Assembly (NCBI GenBank): GCA_012656075.1
Contig: JAAKBF010000012.1
Coordinates: 744,001-808,000 of the forward strand
Reading direction: 5' to 3'
Length of the DNA: 64,000 nt
From: Phytophthora hibernalis
Lineage: Eukaryota; Oomycota; Peronosporomycetes; Peronosporales; Peronosporaceae
Part shown: positions 33,355 to 42,374 of the stretch, in pieces
How positions within the stretch are numbered: position 1 is the stretch's first letter
Layout of the letters: every line of letters starts with the position of its first letter
Notes under the pieces: generated by a model
What the model was told of the DNA's origin: nothing
The model's database searches: none
The model's input: the letters and a program-made list of their open reading frames with translations, nothing else
Made by a program: the position numbers and the translations under genes

Positions 33355-35314
33355 CAGGGATCGGAATTTAATAACTTTTTGGGCAGTAATAAATATAATA
33401 GTGGGCTCAATATTAATTATTGCACCTTCTTCTTTAAAATCAATTGAAAAATTGGGCAATAATACTCAATACATTACCAGAAACGACATAATTTAAGGAT
33501 ACATAGTAAAATTAAGTCAAAAATTATGAGTCCTCACGAACCAACCGTTGCGGAGACTCTCATAACCCACTTCGGCCTCGCATGTACCTAGTATTACCAC
33601 CTCACTTTGCAATTTACTTGCTAAACCCCAACCCAAGCAGAACAAGCTCCTTCCCTCCCCACCCAAAGATGCCGACAAGCGCCGAAATCTGCGCCTTCTT
33701 TTTGAAGAGGGCCCTGACTACCGCTATACCTTCAAAATCTGCAACGGCGGACGCAAGCAGGCCCCAGCAACTGGCTACTCCAACCTCCTCTCTCATCTGG
33801 CGAGCAAGCACCCCGACTATCTGACCGAGATGGCTACATCCCTACGTGCTCAAAGTGGGTCCATCGTGTCGTTTGGGTTCGTTCAGAGACGGTGGATCAC
33901 CTGTACGGCTGGATGCGCTGGGTCATTAAGCGTAATCACCCTCTGTGCGAGGTTGACGACCCATTGACGCGGTCAATGTCCCGTCTGACGCCTACTACGT
34001 CCAAGGCTGTCAAGTTGAAAATGCAATTTGTTGCAGTAAAGTTGGGCAAGGTACTTGAAGTGGAGATGGGTGAGGCGTTCGGCATCGTTTTGGACGGATG
34101 GACGCTTGGTGCGAAGCACTATCTCGCCATCTTTGTCGTCTATATGCATGGAAGCTATCTCCGACGACGATTGGTTTCGATTTCGCCGCTCGATGACGGC
34201 TCGCAGACGGCCGACGTCCAGATCGACCATTTCAAGCGGGTTTTGGACCTCTACAACAAGACCATACCTATGGTTTTGTTTGTCGTCGGCGACAATTGTA
34301 GCACCAATCGCTCGATGGCCACGAGGCTGGCTGTATCGGTGATTGGTTGCGCGAGTCACCGACTCAATTTGGCAGTGCAGGCCTTTCTGGGCTACTATGA
34401 GACGGAGCTCGACCAGGTCAACACGCTGATGATCCAGCTACGACAGCCCAACAACAGCGCTGAGCTGGCCAGGTTCACGGATTTGCGCCCGATCAAGAGA
34501 AATGCCACACGCTGGTCGTCAACTCGCGAGATGGTCACACGGTACCTTCGTATCCGGAGTGATATCCGTAAGGTGGAGTCTGTCGAGGATCTTGTCCCTT
34601 CTGCGTCGGCTAACCGCAAATTGACAGCTTTGGATACGGATCTACGCATTCTCGATAGTGTTTGCAAAAAACTACAAGATGAAACGACTACCATGGCGGA
34701 CACCAGGCTCCTATTCACTTCGTTGCTGGAGCGATACCCAGAAATGAAGAGCCACCTTGATCCGGCATCGAAAATCGTGCACTCACCCACTTTTGAGAAC
34801 ATCGTAATCAAGGTGGCCAACTGTACTCCCCTTTCCCCAGCTGAGGCTAAGTGTAGCGAGGTTCGTCACTCTTCTACCTGTCGTCGGAGAGAAGCGCAAG
34901 AAGGACCGAGCTCCGGACTTCGCGACGACTATTCTTCTGGACGGCGCTGCCCCACGCAGAGCAGGAAGGTCTGCTACTGCCTACCACGCCTTGTTGACGA
35001 AAATCCCGCCGACAAGCAACGCCTGTGAGCGCTTGTTCTCGCAGACCAAGCTGATTCTGACCCCTCAGCGAGGTCGTTTGGATGATGCTAACTTCGAGTT
35101 GCTTACCTTCCTTCGCGCTAACAGCGATATGTGGAATGCAGGTACGCTCATGTCGAGTGAATCGAGTGAGTAAGAACGATGAGGTAACGAACACTCCTGG
35201 CAATATATTACTTTTATTGCTAAATATTTAATATTTTGCTGTGTCGTATTGCACTTACTATTATGCAGCCAAGCGATTGTCCGTAAAATAAAACATTTTA
35301 TTTTCCGGTCCCTG
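33355..35314 (+). mobile_element. hAT-family DNA transposon, 1960 bp, complete ends
   Basis: Left end CAGGGATCGGAA and, on the other strand, right end CAGGGACCGGAA: inverted repeats with 11 of 12 bases equal. The flanking 8-bp duplication is perfect. The element carries a BED finger and transposase in the plus orientation but with frame changes. The ends are intact, so it could still move if a partner supplied transposase. Confidence 0.93.
33668..35173 (+). pseudogene. hAT transposase (BED + DDE/RNase H + hATC), frame-shifted
   Basis: A BED zinc finger (FKICNGGRKQ, GYSNLLSHLASKHPDY) at about 33668-33880 is in one frame. The RNase H-like core (AFGIVLDGWTLGAKHYL, VVGDNCSTNRSMATRL, GCASHRLNLAVQAFL, KRNATRWSSTREM) at 33892-34850 is in a second. 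The C-terminal dimerisation region (KIPPTSNACERLFSQTKLIL, LDDANFELLTFLRAN) ending at 35173 is in a third. At least two frame changes (near 33885 and 34870) separate them. Some could be base-calling errors, so loss of function is likely but not proved. Confidence 0.88.
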
Positions 35315-35322
35315 GGGCCTTG
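35315..35322. repeat. hAT target-site duplication, right copy
   Basis: GGGCCTTG, matching 33347-33354 exactly; gene C resumes directly after it. Confidence 0.92.
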
Positions 35323-35812
35323 TTACTGCAGTGCCGGTGTCAAGCTCGTATTACCCGTCAAGGTGCAAAGCGAAGGCGTTTCCGCACCTCAAATCGGTAG
35401 ACACAGCAGACACCATCAACAGCACGTCTGGGGTCACGGGCAAAAGCGCCGGCGAGAAGTTCCGCTATGATTTTGATCAGAGCAACATTCTCTATCTAGC
35501 CGGGGTAGTCTTCCTTGTGGCACTTGTGCTGCGCTGGTTTAATGAGTCCCGCAGACGAGCTCGCGAGCAACAGCGTCAACCACTCGTAGGTGCATCACGG
35601 CGAGTATACGTCTGACCTGGGTAGTACAACCTGCCAGTATTGAATATATCGCTCACCTCGAGACGAGATTGAAGCGGGCAACGATCGAGTATCGTTCGGA
35701 TAATGTGTAGACGTGCGGTGTATCATTGAGATCGGCACACTATGAATGAATGTGGAGCACGCAGGAATGTAGGTAAACTTCAACTTGCAAGTCTGGCATG
35801 CGCCGGAACCTG

Positions 35813-35832
35813 CCTCTCACAACGCAATTTGC
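35813..35832 (+). promoter_or_regulatory. Inr-FPR core promoter of gene D
   Basis: CTCTCACAACGCAATTTGCA fits the oomycete initiator/flanking element; it lies about 55 bp before the ATG at 35888. Nearly the same CGCAATTTGCATCC string precedes the NmrA gene at 48529. Confidence 0.6.
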
Positions 35833-35887
35833 ATCCTGCAACCAACCAGTTCTCCTTCCTTAAGCTATTAGCGCTTTACTGCTCGTC

Positions 35888-37231
35888 ATGAAGTGTGCCT
35901 CGCTGTTCGCTGCGCTCGCCGTCGTGCTGTTTCAGCCTGTCGCGGAGGGAGCTCTCTCCGTCATCTCAACGGAGTCGACGCGCGCCAACGATATCAACGG
36001 AGGCTTTCTTGAAAAGGTGTGGGCCGTGAGGGGTGAAGACGGCGACGTGCTTGACGACCTGAAGGTGCAAGTCGCGGGCAATGTGTTTGTGGATTATGAC
36101 GACTCGCTCCGTGCTGCTGACGGCGGCGTCACTGCAAAGGTGATCGTGCGCAGCAGCTCGTCCGACATGCTTGATCTTGTGGATGTTTCTGTCCATGAGG
36201 TCGACGGCAGCGGAATCCGAGTCCACTACAAGAACAAGAATGCAAGAGTGGTGGGCGAAGTTGTGACGCAGATCATTGTGAGCGACCCCAACGTGCTTGC
36301 CAGTCTTAGTGCTACGCACTCGGACAACGTCATCGTGGGCGATGGCGTTGTGGTGACCAACGACCCGACTGCCAGTCTTGAGCTTGATACAAGCAGCGAC
36401 GCGGAGATTTTCGTGGGCTCCATGAAAAATGACTTTTCATTGAAAGTCATCGTCATCGCTAGTTCTGGCGACGGACACGTGCAGTTCCTAGCCTCGTCGA
36501 TCCAAGCTGCTTCGGTCACCGTGTCCCTTTCAGGTGACAGCAAAGCAGCTATCCTTGCAACAGACAGCATCACTGTCGACTCTCTGGTCTCAGCCGTCAC
36601 CGGGGACGGCAAGGTCTTCGTCCAGACTGCTGATCTACAGTCTAAAAGGCTTTCGGCAACGCTATCGGGGGACGGGAAGGTGTCGTACTCCTCTGCTGGA
36701 TCCTGCGTGGACCAGACCATTCACTTGAGTGGAGACGCCGCCGTCTACGCTGGGTCTATCGTCTGCAAGAATACGGCAGTGTCCACCTCTGGAGACGGCA
36801 AAGCAATCGTCCAAACTACAGACTCTCTCACATCGGTGGGCGGCGGCTCTGTCAAGTACGTGAACGCGGCCCCACACCGCATCGTGTCCAGCTCAATTTT
36901 CAGGAAGCACAGCAACGTCAAGCCGGCCAAGTACAACAAGTTCAAGACGCACCGCCCTTCGACCCCGCCTGCCCAAGCCCCAACCGAGCTCACGATCGTC
37001 TTGAAGGCAGCTTGGTTCGGTGATTCCCCGCACGTTAGCGTGTACGTGGGCATTGGGAGCTCGATTGTCATCGAAGGCACCGGGTTGGCGGTCGCCAATA
37101 TTCCGGAGTATCACGCCGGCATTGGCCTATTCGGTGTTGCTGCTGCAGTGGCTTGTATCATCGCTATTGCTGTTGCCGCTTTCAAGTTCCGCGAGCACCA
37201 CACGTGCGCGCAATACAAACCGCTTGTGTAA
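35888..37231 (+). CDS. GIN/DUF2807-like surface protein D (signal peptide + beta-solenoid + C-terminal TM)
   Basis: Fourth tandem copy, 447 aa, single exon, no frame break. Signal peptide MKCASLFAALAVVLFQPVAE, then VQVAGNVFVDYDDSL as in gene A. The turns of the solenoid are mostly SGDG in place of GSG: VIASSGDGHVQFLASS, SLSGDSKAAILATDS, AVTGDGKVFVQTADL, TLSGDGKVSYSSAG, HLSGDAAVYAGS, STSGDGKAIVQTTDS. The juxtamembrane region is basic and Pro-rich (KFKTHRPSTPPAQAP). TM: GLFGVAAAVACIIAIAVAAF; tail KFREHHTCAQYKPLV, similar to gene A's tail. Same predicted topology as A: extracellular solenoid, short cytosolic tail. The A-B-C-D order puts subfamily I genes outside and subfamily II genes inside the cluster. 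Confidence 0.8.
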   Translation: MKCASLFAALAVVLFQPVAEGALSVISTESTRANDINGGFLEKVWAVRGEDGDVLDDLKVQVAGNVFVDYDDSLRAADGGVTAKVIVRSSSSDMLDLVDVSVHEVDGSGIRVHYKNKNARVVGEVVTQIIVSDPNVLASLSATHSDNVIVGDGVVVTNDPTASLELDTSSDAEIFVGSMKNDFSLKVIVIASSGDGHVQFLASSIQAASVTVSLSGDSKAAILATDSITVDSLVSAVTGDGKVFVQTADLQSKRLSATLSGDGKVSYSSAGSCVDQTIHLSGDAAVYAGSIVCKNTAVSTSGDGKAIVQTTDSLTSVGGGSVKYVNAAPHRIVSSSIFRKHSNVKPAKYNKFKTHRPSTPPAQAPTELTIVLKAAWFGDSPHVSVYVGIGSSIVIEGTGLAVANIPEYHAGIGLFGVAAAVACIIAIAVAAFKFREHHTCAQYKPLV

Positions 37232-37530
37232 GACCTAGGGTCAACATCTAGATTGAAATCAGGGATCGATTGTTGTGGCCATCCGTGTCTGAAAGACCTG
37301 CACGAATAATGAAAAATGTTGCGTGATATTGAAGCTCGCGACATCCAAAAGTCTTCAAATAGAACTGTGTCGTGGCTTCGACTTGTTTAACTGTGACGTG
37401 GGGTTGCCATCGCTGCTACAGTTGCAGTCTGTGAATGATGCTGCTCTGCGACTCTCAGAGGAGCATCATTCGTCTTGCGGGTGCGGTCCTTCGAATACGA
37501 CGCTGATAATTTACAGAAGGGGTACGGATT

Positions 37531-38092
37531 ATTTTCAAGCAAACGAAGGTTTATTTCCAAGCAAGTCCATTTCGTGGCGTCTTTTCAAGCAAATCGGTGG
37601 TTCGCAAGCAAGTGGTGCGAACTTAGTGTAAGGAGGTGAGTTTTCAAGCACAGTGTATTTCAATACTTTCGCCTGGGTCGTATACGGGTCAAGTTGGGTG
37701 TTTGGGTCGGCATTTTGGGCCCCCGACGTACATCGGGGGCTCGTGAGCTCCTCGATTGCACCGTCAATTTCGATTCGCTCATGACGGTCAAGGCGTTGTA
37801 CAGTGTAAATATATAGCACCCCCTTGTTAGGGAACTACTTCGGCTCACGCGCCTACCATGGCAGATCTTCGCTTCGGTGGTAAACGGTCTCTCTTGAGGC
37901 CTCACCTGAGCCCAAAACTACTTAGCTTCCATCATACACTGCATTACAAAACGTTTCTAAAGAAATGTACATGTCTTACTCTGATGCTTGAATGACAGCC
38001 TCGATAAGCAATTAAATTTGCTTGGCTTACTTCATTTGCTTGCACCCACCTCTGATCCCATTTGCTTGCGAACCATCCGCCATTTGCTCGGA
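37531..38092. repeat. Inverted array of CAAGCAAA motifs (putative non-autonomous element)
   Basis: The left block has CAAGCAA at 37536, 37558, 37586 and 37605 on the plus strand. The right block has the reverse complement TTTGCTTG or TTTGCTCG near 38018, 38035, 38061 and 38083. TTTATTTCC next to the motif and GGTTCGCAAGCAA occur in both blocks, so they form an imperfect long inverted repeat about 560 bp apart. Multiple copies of one short motif near both ends are what transposase-binding subterminal repeats look like. No coding capacity inside. Confidence 0.6.
37719..37740. repeat. GC-rich hairpin
   Basis: GCCCCCGA and TCGGGGGC arms around a six-base loop, in the middle of the inverted array; possible structural part of the element. 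Confidence 0.6.
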
Positions 38093-38899
38093 AATAAATT
38101 TTTTTCCATAATTTACCAGTTTTTAGGAAAAACCCGAAAACAGTCTACCAAATCAAGCCCCCACAAAGAGCGAGGGAGGGACTCTGACGTTGGCGTGGGA
38201 CTGAGCTTTGTGAAAGTATGATCCTGAAAACGGAGTTCAGCTGTAAGTAGCTCTGTTCGTCACCCACTTCAGCTTGAGCGTTTGCAGCGAGCAATCTGTC
38301 ACGAGTGGAAACGGTCAAACCGTTCTCTCGTGAGCGCGCAGTCGAGCAGCAGCAACTTTTTAAAGTGTCACGAGTGGAATTGGGAGGCATGGTGATGACG
38401 TCTCGTTAGGCTGAGAAGGATGACTGCTTTGAAGGAGTGGACTATAGCGGGTTCAAAAGATGACGCAGATATGGCGCGCGTGGATGGTAGGACGGATGTC
38501 ACGGCTCAGAACCATTCTCGGTGAGGCTCGAAGTGGTGTTAACGTTAGCGACCGAAGGGGTGTGCGCCGTGTAGCCAAGGCGGGTGTGTGCCAGTGCGTG
38601 CGGTGATGGGCAGACACGATCTTGCGCCGCGGCATACCGCTTGAAATAGGAGGTCAGTCGTGAAGTTGCCTGATAACCCACAGTCAGCAAGTCTATACAT
38701 TTTTACGTGTTAAGGCTCTGTTGGCTTCAAGAGTAAACTCTAGTACTCACTAAGCTCGATACGACGCTCGTCCGTCCCAGTCAGGACGACTCGCGACAAA
38801 TCCCCCTCGTAAGTTGAGTTTGAGAACGTCAACCAACGGAACCAACGGAACCCAATCGCACAGCTTGCTCGAATTTACAGTGATGCGACTCCATCTTCG

Positions 38900-38969
38900 A
38901 AGAAGTTCAGATTTTAAAAACGAGCAACTTCATCAAGTTGCTCAATGAATTTTAAAATCTGAACTTCTT
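38900..38969. repeat. 70-bp nested perfect hairpin
   Basis: Outer arms of 20 bp (AAGAAGTTCAGATTTTAAAA at 38900-38919 and its exact reverse complement at 38950-38969) enclose a second 9-bp hairpin (GAGCAACTT 38922-38930, AAGTTGCTC 38935-38943). AAGAAGTTC recurs just after, at 38971. Could be a MITE or a source of small RNAs. Confidence 0.8.
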
Positions 38970-39361
38970 TAAGAAGTTCTCTTTAAGATATCGCAAGTTC
39001 TTACTCATGCTGAGTGACACCTACGGTACTGTACAGTCTTATCTTCTCACCGCTCTTGTCCAGTTCTCAGCGAAAGCTCTCAAAACTCATGGCATCGCGC
39101 TTTTGCCTTGATACCATCCTGTGTGGCATCTTGGGTTTTCACGTCAACGCTCAAGGAGAAGCGCAGCACATCCGAGACCGCGCCCGGTCCACGTCACCCG
39201 TCGTCGTGTCGCGTTTAATCGTTTCCTTCGTTTTGATTGGTCGAAAGTTCTTTTCGGCCAATCGCAGACCGCCACTTGCCCGCCGGCGTCTCTTCCCGGT
39301 ATTCGAGCCAATTCCGCGGCGCCCGACAGTCAGCATTCCGTCACTCTCCCCGCCTCCCGCC

Positions 39362-41171
39362 ATGCCCAAGGACGACGCGGCGGCCGCGTCCCCGCTGCTT
39401 CACGCCGACGCCTACTACAGACGCTGGCACTCGTACTGCTGCTGCTGGGCGCGCTCTCGATGGTCGCGCGCGTCGTGGACCTGTCGGCCGCCACTTCGAG
39501 CTTTGGCGCCGCCAAGAGCCAATCAGCGCTCAGTGTGCGCGGCCCCGTGCGGCACAATGGGTACCAGAAGACGGCAGCTGCGTCTGCGAGTGTACAGAAC
39601 GCTTCCAGCAAAGTCGAGATCACAGAGACCATCACTCCCGACACCGCACCACCAGTGACGCAGCAGACCGTGGCACAACTCAAGCTGCAGGAACAACTTA
39701 AATCCAGGGTCGTGCAACGTACCAAAGCGCCACACGACTACAGTAGCGTTGAGACGAAGAACAAATGCTACGCTGAACGTGACGTAGGCATCGTCAACAA
39801 GGTGCAGCAGGCGGCCAGGGACTTCTGCGTCGACGGGGGATGGGACAGTACCAAACAGGCGCCTATAAGCCCCGACAAGGCCACCAAAGTGTCCATGTTC
39901 CGCGTGGGCGGCGGCATCCGCAGCGCCACCTTCCAGAACCTCATGCTGGACCTGGTGGGCGTCAAGATCCACGCACCCATCAAGAGCATGGCCGACGACG
40001 GCGGCAAGCACGACCCGCGCTTCAACTTCAACCCTAGACTCATTAATTGCGCGTGTGACGAGCTCGCCAACCACTTCCGTAAGTTGCCGGGCGACAAGGA
40101 GCGGAAAGCGGACCAGATCTGGCAGCCGTCGCTCATGTCGCTGCCCGAGGATGGGATCCCCTGACGACCATTTGCTCGCCGCGGAAACCGGAAAACAACA
40201 AGCGCTCGGCGTGGGATTTTGTCAAAAATCCGATCACAGCGCCGGATAAAAACGAAACGCTCGTATTTGAAGATCCGGTGGTGCTTATTGCGCGTCGTGA
40301 CGACCATAACCCGTTTTTCCAGATCTCGTACGCTTTAAATGCGTGGATTATGCTGCAGGCTCTGGGCTGGGACGTCTCCAAGACACGAGTGATCCATTTA
40401 GATGGCGGATATCCGTCACCAATTGACGCTCTACACAAGGGCCTATTGGCACCGAATCATGAAATTATCGACGGTGCCACACTAATGGATAAACGCGTGC
40501 ATTTCCGTGGAGAAGTTATGGTCGCGCCCTACGAGCTGTCAGGTCCCATGATGCAACATCTGAACGATGACGAGCCATGCTACGAATCGGAGCTGTTCAA
40601 GACGTTCCGGTCGTTGTCTCTGCAGACGCTCAACATTACACCAGAAGTAGAGCGTGAAGTTGGTGTGACGACCGTCCGACCCATGGTCGTGACAGTCATC
40701 ACTCGTCGTCCCTATGGCGGACGCAAGTTGCAGCGCATGTGGGTGAACGAGGACGAGGTGATGGCCAACATGCGCATCGAGTACAAGGGCCTGAACGTCG
40801 ACTTTCGCTCCATTGACTACGTGAACCTGACGCTGGCAGAACAGATGAAGACGACCATCGAGAGCGACATGATCATCAGTATGCACGGCGCCGGCTTGGT
40901 GAACGTGATTTGGGCGCGACCCATGACGACAGTGGTGGAGATTTTCCCCAAGGAGCGGTTCCGCTGGGGATACCGTAACATGTGCCAATTTGTCGGTTGC
41001 GACTGGCACGAGTTCCGGGGTGGTCAGGATATTGGCGAAGACCCTACCCCCAACACGAAAAACAAGCGCATTCCGTATGACGAGTGGATGGCTTTCTTCC
41101 ACCCGCTCTTCCGCGAAACCTATGGCGTTTTCGAGGAGCAGCAGGCAGTGTTACGTGGGGAAACGTTGTAA
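39362..41171 (+). CDS. GT61-family glycosyltransferase (DUF563), type II membrane protein
   Basis: Predicted Golgi enzyme that adds a sugar (GT61 members transfer xylose, arabinose or GlcNAc) to glycans. Start MPKDDAAAAS; after the signal anchor (LLQTLALVLLLLGALSMV) comes a low-complexity stem and then the catalytic region: RVGGGIRSATFQNLMLDLVG, DDGGKHDPRFNF, LIARRDDHNPFFQIS, TRRPYGGRKLQRMW, and MHGAGLVNVIWARP with the donor-binding HGAG, ending FPKERFRWGYRNMCQF. Two frame breaks at CCCC 39390-39393 and 40158-40161; a fifth C in each gives one 603-aa protein, which also restores the signal anchor. No introns. Paralogues at 52865-54466 and the relic at 16390-17150. Confidence 0.88.
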
Positions 41172-41657
41172 GCTTCAGTCAATTATTTGCGTGAACCCCG
41201 TGCCCTCAAGACCTGGATTGCCCATGAAACCATTCAGCTGAGCTTAGAAGACGAACGAGGCAAGGTATCGGATTACTTTAGAGATGCAGCGATGCACAAT
41301 GATACGCATGTGGCCTCGAGCGAGCAAGGAGCAGGAGCCCACGGTAAGATACTCAAGAATTGGTGCTCGCTGCCAAACCAAGGAAGGAGCACTGCTGTCG
41401 CTTCTGCCCGTGTTCAAGTACCAAATGATCAAGCACATTTTCACGAACTCTGATGTTGATGATTGATTCATTCCACTCTATTATTTATCTCGTTGAGGAG
41501 TTACTGATTTTAGAGTTCTCACGATGGAGTTCTATGTGCTATGTAGGTGCTCAAAATGTATGTGGGGCTGTCGTTGTAGCAAGTTCTGAATTGGTGACGG
41601 CAACGTTGATCTGCCTCAAAAATCGGCCGTGGGTTCGGTCGTGAAGGTGTGTCGGTA
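41172..41657. other. Convergent intergenic region
   Basis: 3' flanks of the GT61 and zinc-finger genes; no feature recognised. Confidence 0.5.
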
Positions 41658-42374
41658 TTAGCAGTGGTGCGCGTGGTGGCAGTGAGCGTTGTTGCTGTGT
41701 TGCTGGGAGATGTACTGCTTCTCCTCGAAGTGCAGCGTGCAGAGGTGGTCGGTGCGCTCGTAGGCTGGGCGGGCACAGCCCTCCATTGCGCAGCGCTTGC
41801 CACCACCGTGGGCCCAGCAGACACCGTTGGAGACGGAGATGGTTGAGCAGCCATTGAAGGAGCAGAGAGTGCCACCGCCGTGCGACCAGCAAACACCTTT
41901 GGTCTTTGCTCGGTTGGCGCACTCAGGGACCTTGCACTTGACTGAGCCGCCGTGACGCCAGCAGCGTCGCGCGTGCTTGGCGCGGCTCGTGCACCCCTCA
42001 ATCATGCAGTACTTGCTGCCTTTCTTGACGATGGTGCCGTCGGCGAGCACCATTCCAGCTTTGCCTGATACTTTCGTGCTGCCGTTGGACACGCTGACAT
42101 ACTGGAGAGGACGGCGCTTAGCGATCTTGGACGGACCCGACGGAGGTGCCAGGACCGGAGCAAACGACTTGTTGGACGAGCCTCGCTGCGGAGATGTCCA
42201 GGGGAACGATGGTAGCAACGCTGGCTTCGCGATGGCATTGTCGCCCGAGAGGATGAAGTTGAGAGAGCACTTGTTGACCGGCTTGGATTGCTGGTTTGGC
42301 TTGAGACCAAGCAACTGAGGCATTTCGACAAAGCTGGGCTGAGAAAGCGGGAGGAATGTGCGGAAGGACATCAT
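41658..42374 (-). CDS. WRKY19-type CxxxxC/HGG zinc-finger protein, intronless
   Basis: 238 aa from the ATG at 42374 (MMSFRTFLPLSQPSF). A Ser/Pro-rich N-terminal half contains KCSLNFILSGDN, similar to GSLAFILDDE of the paralogue at 23.2 kb. Then come knuckles YCMIEGCTSRAKHARRCWRH, VKCKVPECANRAKTKGVCWS, TLCSFNGCSTISVSNGVCWA and KRCAMEGCARPAYERTDHLC, each with the C-x4-C ... C-x2-H spacing and mostly followed by GG(G), and a His-rich end (AHCHHAHHC). The order is the same as in the four-exon paralogue but all exons are fused, which suggests intron loss or a retrocopy. Likely DNA- or RNA-binding; the target is unknown. Confidence 0.85.
   Translation of the reverse strand: MMSFRTFLPLSQPSFVEMPQLLGLKPNQQSKPVNKCSLNFILSGDNAIAKPALLPSFPWTSPQRGSSNKSFAPVLAPPSGPSKIAKRRPLQYVSVSNGSTKVSGKAGMVLADGTIVKKGSKYCMIEGCTSRAKHARRCWRHGGSVKCKVPECANRAKTKGVCWSHGGGTLCSFNGCSTISVSNGVCWAHGGGKRCAMEGCARPAYERTDHLCTLHFEEKQYISQQHSNNAHCHHAHHC

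Larger units (their letters stand above)
32248..35615 (+). pseudogene. GIN/DUF2807-like protein C, split by a hAT insertion
   Basis: Third tandem copy, subfamily II. The left part (about 32248-33354) has the N-terminal WTVHCTPGGALC and the GSG array (VNQGSGDVTVHED, SSAGSGGLYLTSS, LESQGSGRLQASFSE, VEGSGTLCLSSGS, NTMGSGDISLGPR, STRGSGTIDAGG). The right part (35323-35615) has the linker and the TM tail (ILYLAGVVFLVALVLRWFN, SRRRAREQQRQPL). Between them sits the 1960-bp transposon at 33355-35314. Apart from the insertion there is a frame change at GGGG 33273-33276 of the same sort as the base-calling errors elsewhere. Without the insert the order and spacing match gene B, so it was a full gene until the insertion. 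Confidence 0.88.
37232..39361. other. Gene-free stretch with repeats and palindromes
   Basis: No protein gene seen in 2.1 kb. It holds an inverted array of CAAGCAAA motifs (37531-38092) with a GC-rich hairpin inside (37719-37740), two copies of TCACGAGTGGAA (about 38298 and 38369) and a nested hairpin (38900-38969). It looks like mobile-element debris. The last part is the promoter of the GT61 gene. Confidence 0.5.

Noticed and set aside
29404..37231. RXLR or Crinkler effector genes in the gene-poor regions and the cluster
   Set aside because: No signal peptide followed by RXLR-EER or LFLAK motifs was seen; the cluster proteins have TM anchors and solenoid repeats.
37719..37740. Helitron 3' hairpin
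   Set aside because: No CTRR end follows at the expected distance and no Rep/helicase coding sequence is near.
37640..37960. LTR or solo LTR with a TATA box (near 37808)
   Set aside because: No paired LTR, primer binding site, TG...CA ends or target duplication could be found.
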